The translations under genes were made by a program, and so were the position numbers. DNA of 64,000 bases from Streptomyces sp. HUAS 15-9. Its GTDB lineage: Bacteria > Actinomycetota > Actinomycetes > Streptomycetales > Streptomycetaceae. Location: positions 3,286,001 through 3,350,000 of the forward strand of contig NZ_CP106798.1 of NCBI RefSeq assembly GCF_025642155.1, in the 5' to 3' direction. The notes under the pieces were generated by a model that was not told where the DNA came from, did not search any database, and worked only from the letters and a program-made list of their open reading frames with translations. Below are positions 41,347 to 50,528 of this stretch, piece by piece. Position 1 is the first letter of the stretch. Every line of letters starts with the position of its first letter.

Positions 41347-42168
41347 CTACGACCGGGGCCGCATCGAAGTCAGCTTCCCCCACACCACCATCCGGTACCT
41401 GGACGTGAACTCCGGGGTACAGGTGGTCAGGGTGATGTAGTAGCCGGGATCGTCGTAGCCGTACGCGGGGCGCACAACGGAGCGCGGTACGGGCCGTATC
41501 ACGCCCGAGTCCCGGGACGAGGTCCGCGGAAGGATCTTGTCGATGCTGTACGTGTACGTCGCCGACCTGGTCTTGACCTCGACGAGGTCCTTCGGCCGCA
41601 GCCGCGGTAGATACCGAAAGGGCTCGCCGTGGGTGTTCCGATGCCCCGCGACCGCGAAGTTGCCTGCCTGGCCCGGCTGTTGGGTGCCGGGGTAGTGACC
41701 GACGTACCCCTTGTTGAGGACGTCCGGCTTGCTCACGCCCTCGGCGACCGGCACGCGCAGGTGGAGTCGGGGGATGGTCAGGATGGCGTACGCCTGGGAG
41801 CTTCGCGGAAGCGACGAGCCGACGGTGACGTACGACCGCTGCCGCCCGGCCGCTCCCGTACCCGTACCGGTTCCCCTTCCCGACGGCGGAGCGGCGGACT
41901 CGGCGGAGGGCTCCTGTGCGCCGGCAGACACCTCGGAGGAGTCGGAGAAACCACCCCCCGCCCCCCACTCCCGCTCCAACGCCTCCACCTTCCGCTCGGC
42001 TCCCCGCCGGGCCTCCCGGTTGGTCCACCACAACTGATGCACGACCAGCAGCAGGAGTACGACCCCGACGGTCACGAGGACCTCACCCCCGGCCCACACC
42101 GCCCGCCGGCGCCGCGCACGCCTCCGCCGGCTGCTGTGCTGCACCACGCGAACGACGGAAGCCCGCAT
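41347..42168 (-). CDS. Class E sortase
   Basis: 273 residues from ATG 42168 (GGAGG seven bases upstream). A basic N-terminus (RRRRARRRR) and one membrane helix (VLVTVGVVLLLLVVHQLWW) precede a low-complexity linker. The sortase domain has AILTIPRLHLRVPVAEG, the catalytic His in VAGHRNTHGEPF, and the catalytic Cys in YYITLTTCTPEFTSRYR with the Arg after it. Class E sortases of Streptomyces recognise LAXTG. A matching LARTG protein is encoded at 32257-33153. Confidence 0.9.
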   Translation of the reverse strand: MRASVVRVVQHSSRRRRARRRRAVWAGGEVLVTVGVVLLLLVVHQLWWTNREARRGAERKVEALEREWGAGGGFSDSSEVSAGAQEPSAESAAPPSGRGTGTGTGAAGRQRSYVTVGSSLPRSSQAYAILTIPRLHLRVPVAEGVSKPDVLNKGYVGHYPGTQQPGQAGNFAVAGHRNTHGEPFRYLPRLRPKDLVEVKTRSATYTYSIDKILPRTSSRDSGVIRPVPRSVVRPAYGYDDPGYYITLTTCTPEFTSRYRMVVWGKLTSMRPRS

Positions 42169-42364
42169 ACGAACGCCTCCCCTACCCGGCCCGGGACGCC
42201 GCCCGCACGATAAGGCGCACGACTCCAACTCACCAGAGCCGTAAGCCTTCCTGGCGGATGCCGGCCGACATCAGCCACCGCCCCGGCCCCGCCCCCACAG
42301 GAATCCGGAAATCCTGACGACTCCGTAGCTCTGCGGCTCTGCCGACCAGCGCATACCTCTCCCC

Positions 42365-43414
42365 ATGTCATCGGTCGGCAGTACGGTGTCCCCCATGCGC
42401 CCCGACACGCCTGCCGAGAACGTCGACCACACCGCCGAAGCGGCACGCCTGGAGCGGACCGCCGGCCTGTACCCCGCGGACGCCGAGGCCCTGCTGCTGC
42501 AGTCCGCGGCCCACCTGGAACTGGCCGGCAACCGCCCCGCCGCGTCCACGCTCTACGACCGCCTGCTGTCCACCCCGGACACACTGGAGAACCCCCACCT
42601 GGTACGGGCCCTGAAGGCCTCGAACCTCTGGGAGTACGGCCATGAGGCCGAGGCCCGCGCGATCATCGACGGAGTCCGCGCGTCCGCCCCGCGGGACGCG
42701 GCCCCCTGGGTGATCGTCGCCGAGGCCCTGGAGTCCCACGACGAGCTGGAGGCGGCGCAGGCCACGTTCACGGAGGGGACGACCCTGCTCCTGACGGACG
42801 TGACGGAACCCCCGTACTCGACCCGCCCCCTCCTGTTCGGCCGCCACCGGGTACGCCGCATGCTGGGCCTGCCCCACGACGACTGGGACGCCCTGGCCGA
42901 CACCCTGCACTCCTCACCGGTGTCCCTGGACGAGCTGCACGACCCCAAGCGGGTGTGGTCCCTGGGCTCGGACAACCCGGCGGAACTGGAAGCGGAAATC
43001 TCCCGCCTCCGAGCGGAACTCGGCGCCTACCGCGAGGCCCTGTCCCGCCCCTTCCCGGTCGCCGTCCTGCACTGGGCCCAGAGCGAACTGGCAGAACTGG
43101 TGGAGGCGTACCCCTCCCTGGCGACGGAGTACCCGTCCCGCGAGGACCACCTCACGACGATAGAGGCCTCGCTGCGGGAGCTGGCGTCCTCCGGGACACC
43201 GAACCTGGGGATCGTGACGGGAACGGTGCCTTCTTATGAGGCGTTCGCGGCGTCGGAGGGGTCGTCGCCGGGGGACGTGACCTTGCTGCCGCAGTATGCG
43301 ACGACCTTGGCGGCTCGGGGGCGGGCTGTGGCTTGGCCTCCGCAGAGGGGAACGGAGTGTTGGTGTGGGGCGGGGCGGCAGTACCAGGATTGCCACGGGA
43401 TCCCCGAAGCCTGA
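42365..43414 (+). CDS. SEC-C motif protein with TPR-like helices
   Basis: 349 residues. The N-terminal ~200 residues are alpha-helical and TPR-like (AARLERTAGLYPADAEALLLQSAAHLELAGNRPAASTLYDRLL). Residues ~205-230 may form a coiled coil (PAELEAEISRLRAELGAYREAL). The C-terminus is a SEC-C zinc motif, CWCGAGRQYQDCHG. SEC-C proteins vary widely and the role here is unknown. It is the last ordinary gene before the defence island. Confidence 0.75.
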   Translation: MSSVGSTVSPMRPDTPAENVDHTAEAARLERTAGLYPADAEALLLQSAAHLELAGNRPAASTLYDRLLSTPDTLENPHLVRALKASNLWEYGHEAEARAIIDGVRASAPRDAAPWVIVAEALESHDELEAAQATFTEGTTLLLTDVTEPPYSTRPLLFGRHRVRRMLGLPHDDWDALADTLHSSPVSLDELHDPKRVWSLGSDNPAELEAEISRLRAELGAYREALSRPFPVAVLHWAQSELAELVEAYPSLATEYPSREDHLTTIEASLRELASSGTPNLGIVTGTVPSYEAFAASEGSSPGDVTLLPQYATTLAARGRAVAWPPQRGTECWCGAGRQYQDCHGIPEA

Positions 43415-43544
43415 GACCGGAGGCGTCACGCCCCCGGGGCCCGCCACCCTGGAACGCATCCAGGACATCGAGCGTATTTGTTCTGATCCCGTTACTCCTT
43501 CACAACTCGCTCACGATAACGTCACATATGACCAGCTGAACTGG

Positions 43545-43569
43545 CATGCCCGTACGCATCCCGGGCATG
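43545..43569 (+). promoter_or_regulatory. Inverted repeat ahead of the defence operon
   Basis: CATGCCCG (43545-43552) and CGGGCATG (43562-43569) are perfect inverted repeats around nine bases, ending about ten bases before the GAGGA ribosome site of the first gene. It could be an operator or a leader hairpin limiting expression of a toxic nuclease operon. Confidence 0.5.
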
Positions 43570-43593
43570 TCCCGCCCCGCGAGGAACACCTGC

Positions 43594-45174
43594 ATGCCGC
43601 CCTACCAGCCATCTTCGGAGTGGCAGTTCGACGTACCCACGAACGGCAGCAAGCGGCTCCCCCCGGCGGCCAGGTCATTCGAATCGCTCGCGCACCAGGG
43701 CTACGGCTTCGAGGCGGCCATCGCCGACCTGATCGACAACTCGATCGACGCCGGAGCCCACAACGTCGTCGTGAGCTTCCTGCGGGACACCGGTGAGCGC
43801 GGCGGTCGAGACCGCCTCGTCGGCCTGCTCGTCATCGACGACGGCCACGGCATGGACGAGGCGGGCCTCGACACGGCGATGACCGTCGGCGGCCGCGAGA
43901 CGTATGCCACCGGTGCCCTCGGGCACTTCGGCGCCGGGCTGAAGGCCGCATCCCTCTCGCACGCCGATGCGCTCACCGTGATCAGCCGGACCAAGAGCAG
44001 CCCGTCGGCCGGCCGCCGTTGGCTCACCGCCCGCGCGCAGGCCGACTTCACCTGTGACATCGTCGACGCGACGTACTGCCAGAGCCTGGTCGACCGCTAC
44101 GACGGGATCATCGGCTGGCACGGCACGATCGTGCGCTGGGACCAGGTGCGCACGTTCGAGACCATCACCACCGGTCAGACCGACCGCTACCTCAATGACG
44201 CGATCGAACGGCTCGAGACCCACCTCGGTCTCTACCTCCACCGGTTCCTCGCCCGCGACGGCTTCCACGTGGACATCGTCGTCGAGGACGTCCACACCCG
44301 GGAGGAACTGGACCACCGGGGTGTGGAGCACATCGACCCGTTCGGCTACCGGGTCCCGGGCCGCCCCGGTTATCCCCGTACGTACGTCGCGCCTGTCGAG
44401 GGCGTCGGCGACGTCGCGCTCACCGCGCACATATGGCCGCCCAAGTCACCGCTCGTCGCGTACCGCGGCATCGGTCCGCTCGCCGAGCGCCAGGGCTTCT
44501 ACCTCTACCGCAACGACCGACTCGTCCAGGCCGGCGGCTGGAACGACACCCGGAGCCCGGAGGGCCACCTCGCCCTCGCCCGCATCGCTGTCGATCTGCC
44601 GCCCGAGCCCAACGACGTGTTCGCCCTGACCGTCAAGAAGGACGGCGTCCAGGTCACTCCGGCGTTCGCCCGAGGACTGGAGAAGGCGGCAGCCCCGACC
44701 ACCGACCACACCTTCTCCGAGTACGTCCACGATGCCGAGGCGGCCTACCGCGAAGCCGCCAAGCGGCGCACCGAGGTCAAGCGCACGGCCGTCATCCCAC
44801 CCGGCAAGGGCATCGACCCGAAGCTGAAGCGGACACTGCGGGACGAACTACCTCAACTGGAGGGTGATGAGCCCATCACCTTCACCTGGGCCAGGCTCGA
44901 CGTGCCACCCGGCGTCGACCCCACCGAACTGCTCTTCACGATCGACCACAAGGAGCGCCAGGTTGTCCTCAACAGGGACTACCGGCACGCCTTCAACGGC
45001 GGCCGACGCGGGGGCTCCAACGACGCCCCGGTCCTCAAGAGCCTTCTCTATCTGATGCTCAACGAGATCTTCCAGAAGGAGCGCGTCTGGGCCAACCAGA
45101 CCGACAAGGTCGCTCTGTGGAACAGCGTGCTCGTCACCGCGGTACGGGCCGAACTCGCCCGCGCCGAGGGTTAG
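43594..45174 (+). CDS. MutL/MORC-like GHKL ATPase of a restriction-linked defence operon
   Basis: 526 residues from ATG 43594, which follows GAGGA; longer starts at 43546 and 43567 are poorer. The GHKL ATP-binding domain is clear: AAIADLIDNSIDAGA (Asn49), VIDDGHGMDEAGL (Asp83, Gly84, Gly86) and ATGALGHFGAGLKAASLS. At the usual catalytic Glu the residue is Asp45. A transducer-like domain with a Lys-containing VKKDGVQVTPAF follows, then a C-terminal region with no known nuclease motif. Such MutL-related ATPases were described beside Z1 helicases, REase-fold nucleases and C5 methylases in bacterial R-M operons. It presumably acts as an ATP-gated clamp or signalling subunit. Confidence 0.85.
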   Translation: MPPYQPSSEWQFDVPTNGSKRLPPAARSFESLAHQGYGFEAAIADLIDNSIDAGAHNVVVSFLRDTGERGGRDRLVGLLVIDDGHGMDEAGLDTAMTVGGRETYATGALGHFGAGLKAASLSHADALTVISRTKSSPSAGRRWLTARAQADFTCDIVDATYCQSLVDRYDGIIGWHGTIVRWDQVRTFETITTGQTDRYLNDAIERLETHLGLYLHRFLARDGFHVDIVVEDVHTREELDHRGVEHIDPFGYRVPGRPGYPRTYVAPVEGVGDVALTAHIWPPKSPLVAYRGIGPLAERQGFYLYRNDRLVQAGGWNDTRSPEGHLALARIAVDLPPEPNDVFALTVKKDGVQVTPAFARGLEKAAAPTTDHTFSEYVHDAEAAYREAAKRRTEVKRTAVIPPGKGIDPKLKRTLRDELPQLEGDEPITFTWARLDVPPGVDPTELLFTIDHKERQVVLNRDYRHAFNGGRRGGSNDAPVLKSLLYLMLNEIFQKERVWANQTDKVALWNSVLVTAVRAELARAEG

Positions 45175-45227
45175 TCCACCCTCTCCCCCAGATCTTCCCG
45201 CACACTCAGAGAGGCCACCCAGCCGCC

Positions 45228-48206
45228 GTGACCGTTGAGAACACGCCCACTCCCGACCATCTCACCGACCTCCACGGCGAGGTCCTCGACGCGATGAGCC
45301 GACGCGGCCCCAAACACTTCGCCAAGCTCGCCTTCGTGCTCGCCGACACCGACGAACCGGCGGACACGGACGTGTCCCGGTTCCGCGACCGCGTCCTGGC
45401 CGCGGAACCCGGCGACGAACTGCTCGTCCTCTGGCGCCGCAAGCTCACGGCGTGGGACTTCGAACAGTCCCCCACGTGGTCGGCCACCGCGCCTCGCACC
45501 CGGGAGCGCCGCGCCGAGGTCTACGACAAGCTCGCGTTCGGCGCGGATCTGCGCAAGGCGCTCGACGCGGCCGTGCCGGTCCACGAAGAACCGGGACCTG
45601 TCACCATCAGTCGCGAGTTTCAGCCCTGGTACACCCGGGAGCAGGCGGCGAACCGCTCCTTCTACTGGGCTTCGTACGAACGGCTGCTGCGCCGCAAGGG
45701 CTGGAGCGACGCGGCGGTCTCCGGTCTGGACGAGGCCGCCCATGCGGTCGTGGAGCGGCTCGCCGACCCCACCCGTGACGACCCTTACGGCGCGCGCGGA
45801 CTCGTCGTCGGCTACGTACAGTCCGGCAAGACCGCCAACTTCACCGGCGTCACCGCCAAGGCCATCGACGCGGGCTACCGCCTGGTCATCGTTCTGGGCG
45901 GCACCCTGAACCTGCTGCGCGGCCAGACCCAGCGCCGGCTCGACATGGAACTGATCGGCCAGGAGAACATCCTGGGCGCCGCCGACCCGAACGACCCGGA
46001 CGCTCTGGTCGGCATCGACTATCAGGACGACGAGGACTGGCCCGCGAAGTTCGTCTCGTTCGGTGCCCGCCCCTCCACGCTCGGCGCCTTCGACATCGAG
46101 CGTCTGACCTCTCGCGACCGTGACTACATGGCACTGGAGCGCGGCATCAGCGCCCTGGAGTTCGAGAAGCCGGACCGCACCCGTCCCCTGTACGAGTCGG
46201 CGAACCTGCATGCGGCCCGAGCCCGCGTCATGGTCGTGAAGAAGAACAAGTCGGTACTGGAGAAGCTGGTCAAGGACCTCAAGAAGATAGGCCCGATCCT
46301 CGGCGAGATACCGGCCCTGATCATCGACGACGAGTCGGACCAGGCCTCGGTGAACACGACGGACCCGAAGAAGTGGGAGGCCGGCACGGTCACCCGCACC
46401 GCGATCAACGGCCAGATCAGCAAACTCCTCAAGCTCCTGCCTCGTGCCCAGTACGTGGGCTACACGGCGACCCCCTTCGCCAACGTGTTCATCGACCCGG
46501 GCGACGAGGAGGACCTCTTCCCGCGCGACTTCCTGATCTCCCTCCCCCGTCCCACCGGCTACATGGGCGTTCAGGACTTCCATGACCTGGACACTGTCGA
46601 CGACGGCGAGGGCGAGGCCGAGAAGACGCATGTCCGAGGCATCTACGACTCCACGGGCGACCGCCTCCAAGAGGCCTTGGACGCCTTCGTCCTCACGGGC
46701 GCTCTGAAGCTCTACCGCGCCGATCACGGTGTCCCCTCCGGCCCGTTCCGGCACCACACGATGCTCGTGCATGAATCGGTCCGCATGGCCGAACACGCCG
46801 CGCTCGCCCTGCGTATCAACACCATGTGGCACAACGCGGCGTACACGGGCCCGGAAGGCCACGCCCGTCTCACGTCCCTCTTCGAGAGGGACTTCCACAC
46901 CTACGCCGAAGGCTCTCTGCCCACACCCACGGCATACGGCGACCTCAAGCCCTACGTCGCCGAGGCCCGCCGCCTCATCAACAAGGGCGGCACGCCGGTG
47001 ATCGTGGTCAACGGAGACAGCGAACGCGACTACGCCCAGCCCGACCTGGACTTCGACCGCACCCCGAACGTATGGAAGATCCTGGTCGGCGGCACCAAGC
47101 TGTCCCGGGGCTTCACGGTCGAGGGTCTGACGATCACGTACTACCGCCGCACGACCCAGCAAGCAGACACCCTGATGCAGATGGGCCGCTGGTTCGGATT
47201 CCGGCCCGGGTACCGGGACCTCGTCCGCCTCTATATCGGCCGCGAAGAGGCTCTCGGCCGTGGCCGCAACACCAAGACAGTGGACCTGTACGAGGCCTTC
47301 GAGGCAATCTGCCGCGACGAAGAACTCTTCCGCGCCGAACTGGCCCGCTACGCCCACTTGGTGGACGGCCGACCCCAGGTCACCCCCGCCCAGATCCCGC
47401 CGCTGGTGGCCCAGCACTTGTCCTGGGTGAATCCGTCGGCCCGCAACAAGATGTTCAACGCGGAGCTGGTGGAGGTGCGGTCGCCGGGCAGGCCGATCGA
47501 GCCGGCGGCGTACCCGCAGGACGCCCAGATGACCGTACGGAACGCCGAGCGCTGGAGGCCCGTCCTCGCAGCGGTCAGCGGCACCTCGACAACCTGCGTT
47601 CTGCGACCGGATACGACCTCACCACTGCCCCGCAGCTTCCAGGCAGCTACAGCGGTCATCCCCCACGACCAGCTCCTTTCTATCCTCAGCTCGCTGGAGT
47701 GGGAGGAGGGCAACGTCCTCGCCCCACATCTGACCTACCTGTCCCAGCTAGACGGACGCCTGGCCAAGGTCGACGACTGGCTGATCATCGCTCCGCAGCG
47801 CACACTGCGCAATCGGATCGAGGCAACCGTGCTGGGACAGGGCCCCTTCTCCCTGTTCCGCCGGGGCCGCCAGTCCGGAAAACTGTCCTTCGGTCGTATC
47901 TCGGGTCTGGAGCACCGCTTGTACGCACAGCAGCTGATCGACCGGCCCGACTCAGACTCCGCTGGAGGCAACGTCCCAGCCCTGGGGGTAACTCGTGGCG
48001 TCGTCATCCTGTATCCCGTCGTCGATGCCACCGAGGACGACGAGGTGAGTGCGGTTATCGCGAACGGAACGGCCGCACCTGACAGGGTCATCATGGCGTT
48101 CACCGTGATTCCGCCGAAGTCCGCCATCGACTCGGCACGGCAGCTCGTGCGCTTCCAGGCGAGGGACTCCAGTCGTCCGGATGCCGTTATCGTCGATGCA
48201 TCCTGA
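45228..48206 (+). CDS. Z1-domain superfamily helicase/ATPase
   Basis: 992 residues from GTG 45228 (AGAGAGG upstream). The ATPase core has Walker A VVGYVQSGKTANFTG, Walker B ALIIDDESDQASVN, and motif III YVGYTATPFANVF. The Z1 domain (about residues 540-720) holds FDRTPNVWKILVGGTKLSRG, LTITYYRRTTQQADTLMQMG and RWFGFRPGYRDLVRLYIG. Z1 proteins are found almost only with MutL/MORC-like ATPases and restriction enzymes. The unit likely moves on or remodels DNA for the nucleases encoded directly downstream (18 bases to the next start). Confidence 0.88.
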   Translation: MTVENTPTPDHLTDLHGEVLDAMSRRGPKHFAKLAFVLADTDEPADTDVSRFRDRVLAAEPGDELLVLWRRKLTAWDFEQSPTWSATAPRTRERRAEVYDKLAFGADLRKALDAAVPVHEEPGPVTISREFQPWYTREQAANRSFYWASYERLLRRKGWSDAAVSGLDEAAHAVVERLADPTRDDPYGARGLVVGYVQSGKTANFTGVTAKAIDAGYRLVIVLGGTLNLLRGQTQRRLDMELIGQENILGAADPNDPDALVGIDYQDDEDWPAKFVSFGARPSTLGAFDIERLTSRDRDYMALERGISALEFEKPDRTRPLYESANLHAARARVMVVKKNKSVLEKLVKDLKKIGPILGEIPALIIDDESDQASVNTTDPKKWEAGTVTRTAINGQISKLLKLLPRAQYVGYTATPFANVFIDPGDEEDLFPRDFLISLPRPTGYMGVQDFHDLDTVDDGEGEAEKTHVRGIYDSTGDRLQEALDAFVLTGALKLYRADHGVPSGPFRHHTMLVHESVRMAEHAALALRINTMWHNAAYTGPEGHARLTSLFERDFHTYAEGSLPTPTAYGDLKPYVAEARRLINKGGTPVIVVNGDSERDYAQPDLDFDRTPNVWKILVGGTKLSRGFTVEGLTITYYRRTTQQADTLMQMGRWFGFRPGYRDLVRLYIGREEALGRGRNTKTVDLYEAFEAICRDEELFRAELARYAHLVDGRPQVTPAQIPPLVAQHLSWVNPSARNKMFNAELVEVRSPGRPIEPAAYPQDAQMTVRNAERWRPVLAAVSGTSTTCVLRPDTTSPLPRSFQAATAVIPHDQLLSILSSLEWEEGNVLAPHLTYLSQLDGRLAKVDDWLIIAPQRTLRNRIEATVLGQGPFSLFRRGRQSGKLSFGRISGLEHRLYAQQLIDRPDSDSAGGNVPALGVTRGVVILYPVVDATEDDEVSAVIANGTAAPDRVIMAFTVIPPKSAIDSARQLVRFQARDSSRPDAVIVDAS

Positions 48207-48224
48207 GACACCACAGCTCCACGC

Positions 48225-49235
48225 GTGACGGATGACTCACCGACGAAGGACAGCATGCTTCCTTTCGAAGAAGCCGACATCAGAGCCGCTGCTTCGGTGG
48301 CTCTACGGCGGGCGGCGTCCGGGCCGGACTCCGAACTGGACAAGGTCTACAAGCACATCAAGGCGCTCGACCCCACAGGCCGACGGTTCGCCAGAGTTCT
48401 TCGCAACACGATCGACCAGCTGCTCAACGGGGAGGTCACCGGACGCTATGACTGGAAAACGCTCTTCAAGACCGAGAAAACCCATGCGGGGACTCTGGTA
48501 GAGATCAATTTGCAGCGTGAGTTCGAGTTCGCGGACGGCGACACGATGGACTACCAGATCGCCGGTGTCGACGTGGACTGCAAGTACTCGCAGCAGTTCG
48601 GCGGCTGGATGATTCCCCCGGAGGCGGTAGGCCACCTCTGTCTGCTGGCTTGGGCAGACGACTACAAGTCGCTGTGGAGCGCCGGCCTCATACGGATACG
48701 CAGTGAGTGGCTGAACACGGGAAACAACCGGGACCTTAAGCTCACCATCAAGGCCGGCCAGCGGGACAAGATCCAGTGGCTGTGGCGCGATGAGGAACTC
48801 CCCGAGAACGTGATCCTCCACATGGACGCCGCGGACCGGGACGCCGTATTCGCCGCAGGTTCGGGCCAGCGGCGCTTGAACGAGCTCTTCCGACGCGTAC
48901 AGAGGCGACGCATCGGCCGCAACGTAGTACGCACGGTGGCCCAGCAGAAGGACTACATGAAGCGAGTCCGCGGCAACGGCGGCTGCAGGTCAGCGCTGAG
49001 GCCCGAGGGAATCCTCATCATGGGTGACTATGCCAGCCATCGCGAGATCGCCGGCCGACTCGGTCTCCCGCTTCCTGAGGAAGGCGAATTCGTCAGCGCC
49101 CGGGTGGTCCCGGCAAGACCTCATCACGAAGGCGCCGCACGCGTCCCCCTGGATGGGAGGGAATGGGTCCTCGCCCGGCCAGACGATGCCGTTGAACCCG
49201 CCCCGGCCCTGCCCTCACACACCAGACAGGACTGA
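48225..49235 (+). CDS. NaeI-family type II restriction endonuclease
   Basis: 336 residues from GTG 48225; ATG 48255 is an alternative. The segment FKTEKTHAGTLVEINLQREF, then DGDTMDYQIAGVDVDCKYSQ and GGWMIPPEAVGHLCLLAW is the NaeI active-site region. Glu93, Asp109, Asp118 and Lys120 have exactly the spacing of NaeI Glu70/Asp86/Asp95/Lys97, so the catalytic site is complete. NaeI cleaves GCC^GGC and needs a second site as an effector, bound by a C-terminal CAP-like domain; the C-terminal half here (LNELFRRVQRRRIGRNVV) is in the right place. The stop is two bases from the next start. Confidence 0.88.
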   Translation: MTDDSPTKDSMLPFEEADIRAAASVALRRAASGPDSELDKVYKHIKALDPTGRRFARVLRNTIDQLLNGEVTGRYDWKTLFKTEKTHAGTLVEINLQREFEFADGDTMDYQIAGVDVDCKYSQQFGGWMIPPEAVGHLCLLAWADDYKSLWSAGLIRIRSEWLNTGNNRDLKLTIKAGQRDKIQWLWRDEELPENVILHMDAADRDAVFAAGSGQRRLNELFRRVQRRRIGRNVVRTVAQQKDYMKRVRGNGGCRSALRPEGILIMGDYASHREIAGRLGLPLPEEGEFVSARVVPARPHHEGAARVPLDGREWVLARPDDAVEPAPALPSHTRQD

Positions 49236-49237
49236 CC

Positions 49238-49996
49238 ATGAACGCGCCGTTCGCTGCCTCCCTTCTCGGCTGGAAGAAACTGGAGAAGACCGGGAAGCTC
49301 GTCCCCAACAATGCGGACTCCGACAGTGATACGTCCAAGCTGCTCGCGAAACACACTCTCGAGGCGCTCGGAGTGGAACCCGATGTCGTGCTTCCCAGCG
49401 CGCCGGACAGCCTTGGCCCCGCATTGGAACACGCGGTCTGTGATCACCTGAAAACCGCGCTGCCCGCTGAGGCTCCGGAACGCATATGGCATGTTGACCA
49501 CAAGAAGACCGTGGCCGACTTCGCGCAGTATGAGCACCTGGACAGAGTGGCCAAAGCGGTGCGCGAGAACCCTACTCTCCGTGTTGATCTGGGCCGCGAT
49601 TACCTCATCAAGCCCGACGTCACGGTAGGCATCACGCATCTCGCGGCAGAGACCGGCATCCGTCCTCATCTCCATGCGGCGGTATCCTGCAAATGGACAA
49701 TCAGGTCAGATCGCGTACAGAACGTACGCCATGAGTTCCTCCAGATGATCAGGCACAGGCGCGGCCGACTCCCTCATCTGACGGTGGTCACCGCAGAGCC
49801 CATGCCCAGTCGGCTCGCCTCGATCGCCCGCGGGACGGGAGAAGCCGATGCCATTTACCACGTAGCCTTCGACGCCCTGAGAATCGCAGTGGCCCAAGTC
49901 GGCAACACCAAGCAAAGGGATGATCTCAGCGAGATCATCGAACAGGGCCGTCTCCTCCCGTATGGCATGCTGCTGCCGACCCTGTCCGGCTGGTGA
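49238..49996 (+). CDS. NgoMIV-family type II restriction endonuclease
   Basis: 252 residues. Glu64 (PALEHAV), Asp127 (IKPDVTVG), Ser150-Cys-Lys152 (AAVSCKWTIRSD) and Glu166 (NVRHEF) match the NgoMIV-type active site, in which the last Glu follows the Lys by 14 residues. RSDRVQNVRHE is the recognition helix region shared by the CCGG-binding group (NgoMIV, Cfr10I, SgrAI). NgoMIV itself cuts G^CCGGC as a tetramer. The gene follows the NaeI-type gene by two bases and is followed by vsr 13 bases on, so all are one transcript. Confidence 0.88.
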   Translation: MNAPFAASLLGWKKLEKTGKLVPNNADSDSDTSKLLAKHTLEALGVEPDVVLPSAPDSLGPALEHAVCDHLKTALPAEAPERIWHVDHKKTVADFAQYEHLDRVAKAVRENPTLRVDLGRDYLIKPDVTVGITHLAAETGIRPHLHAAVSCKWTIRSDRVQNVRHEFLQMIRHRRGRLPHLTVVTAEPMPSRLASIARGTGEADAIYHVAFDALRIAVAQVGNTKQRDDLSEIIEQGRLLPYGMLLPTLSGW

Positions 49997-50009
49997 CTAC
50001 TCACTACAG

Positions 50010-50528
50010 ATGACTACTCCTGCCTCCGAACCAAATCAGCCCCAGGCCGCGTGGACGCCCCCCGAGGGCTCATGGGCCTCGTCCGCCGCGCGCCGCCGCA
50101 ACATGCAGGCGATCCGCAGTCGCGACACAACTCCGGAGCGCCTCATCCGTCGGCTGGTACACGCTCAAGGTCTGCGATACCGAGTGGCGGCCCGCCCGCT
50201 CTCAGACCTTCGCCGCACCGCCGACATGGTCTTCCGGCCCACGAAAGTAGCCGTCTTCATCGATGGGTGCTATTGGCACGGCTGCCCTGATCATTACGTT
50301 CCTCCGAAGACCAACCCTGGCTACTGGTCCGACAAAGTGGCCCGGAACGTCACCCGCGACCGCGATACGGATGAACGTCTGCGGGCGGCCGGCTGGCTCG
50401 TCTTGCGGTTCTGGGAGCACGAGTCAGCGGAAGAGTGCAGTGCGGCAATCTGCCAAGCAGTGACATCAAGGCGCCCAGCGGTGCCAAACAGCAGGCCCGA
50501 CACTCTTACTGAGCGAGAGAGACCTTGA
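50010..50528 (+). CDS. vsr: Very-short-patch repair endonuclease Vsr
   Basis: 172 residues from ATG 50010. The Vsr hallmarks are RRRNMQAIRSRDTTPE, LRRTADMVFRPTKVAVFIDG with the catalytic Asp, the zinc/active-site CYWHGCPDH, and GYWSDKVARNVTRDRDT. Vsr nicks 5' of T in T:G mismatches created by deamination of 5-methylcytosine, so it is expected where a C5 methylase acts. The methylase gene is not adjacent but 5 kb away on the other strand. The last 23 bases overlap the 3' end of the convergent regulator gene. Confidence 0.92.
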   Translation: MTTPASEPNQPQAAWTPPEGSWASSAARRRNMQAIRSRDTTPERLIRRLVHAQGLRYRVAARPLSDLRRTADMVFRPTKVAVFIDGCYWHGCPDHYVPPKTNPGYWSDKVARNVTRDRDTDERLRAAGWLVLRFWEHESAEECSAAICQAVTSRRPAVPNSRPDTLTERERP

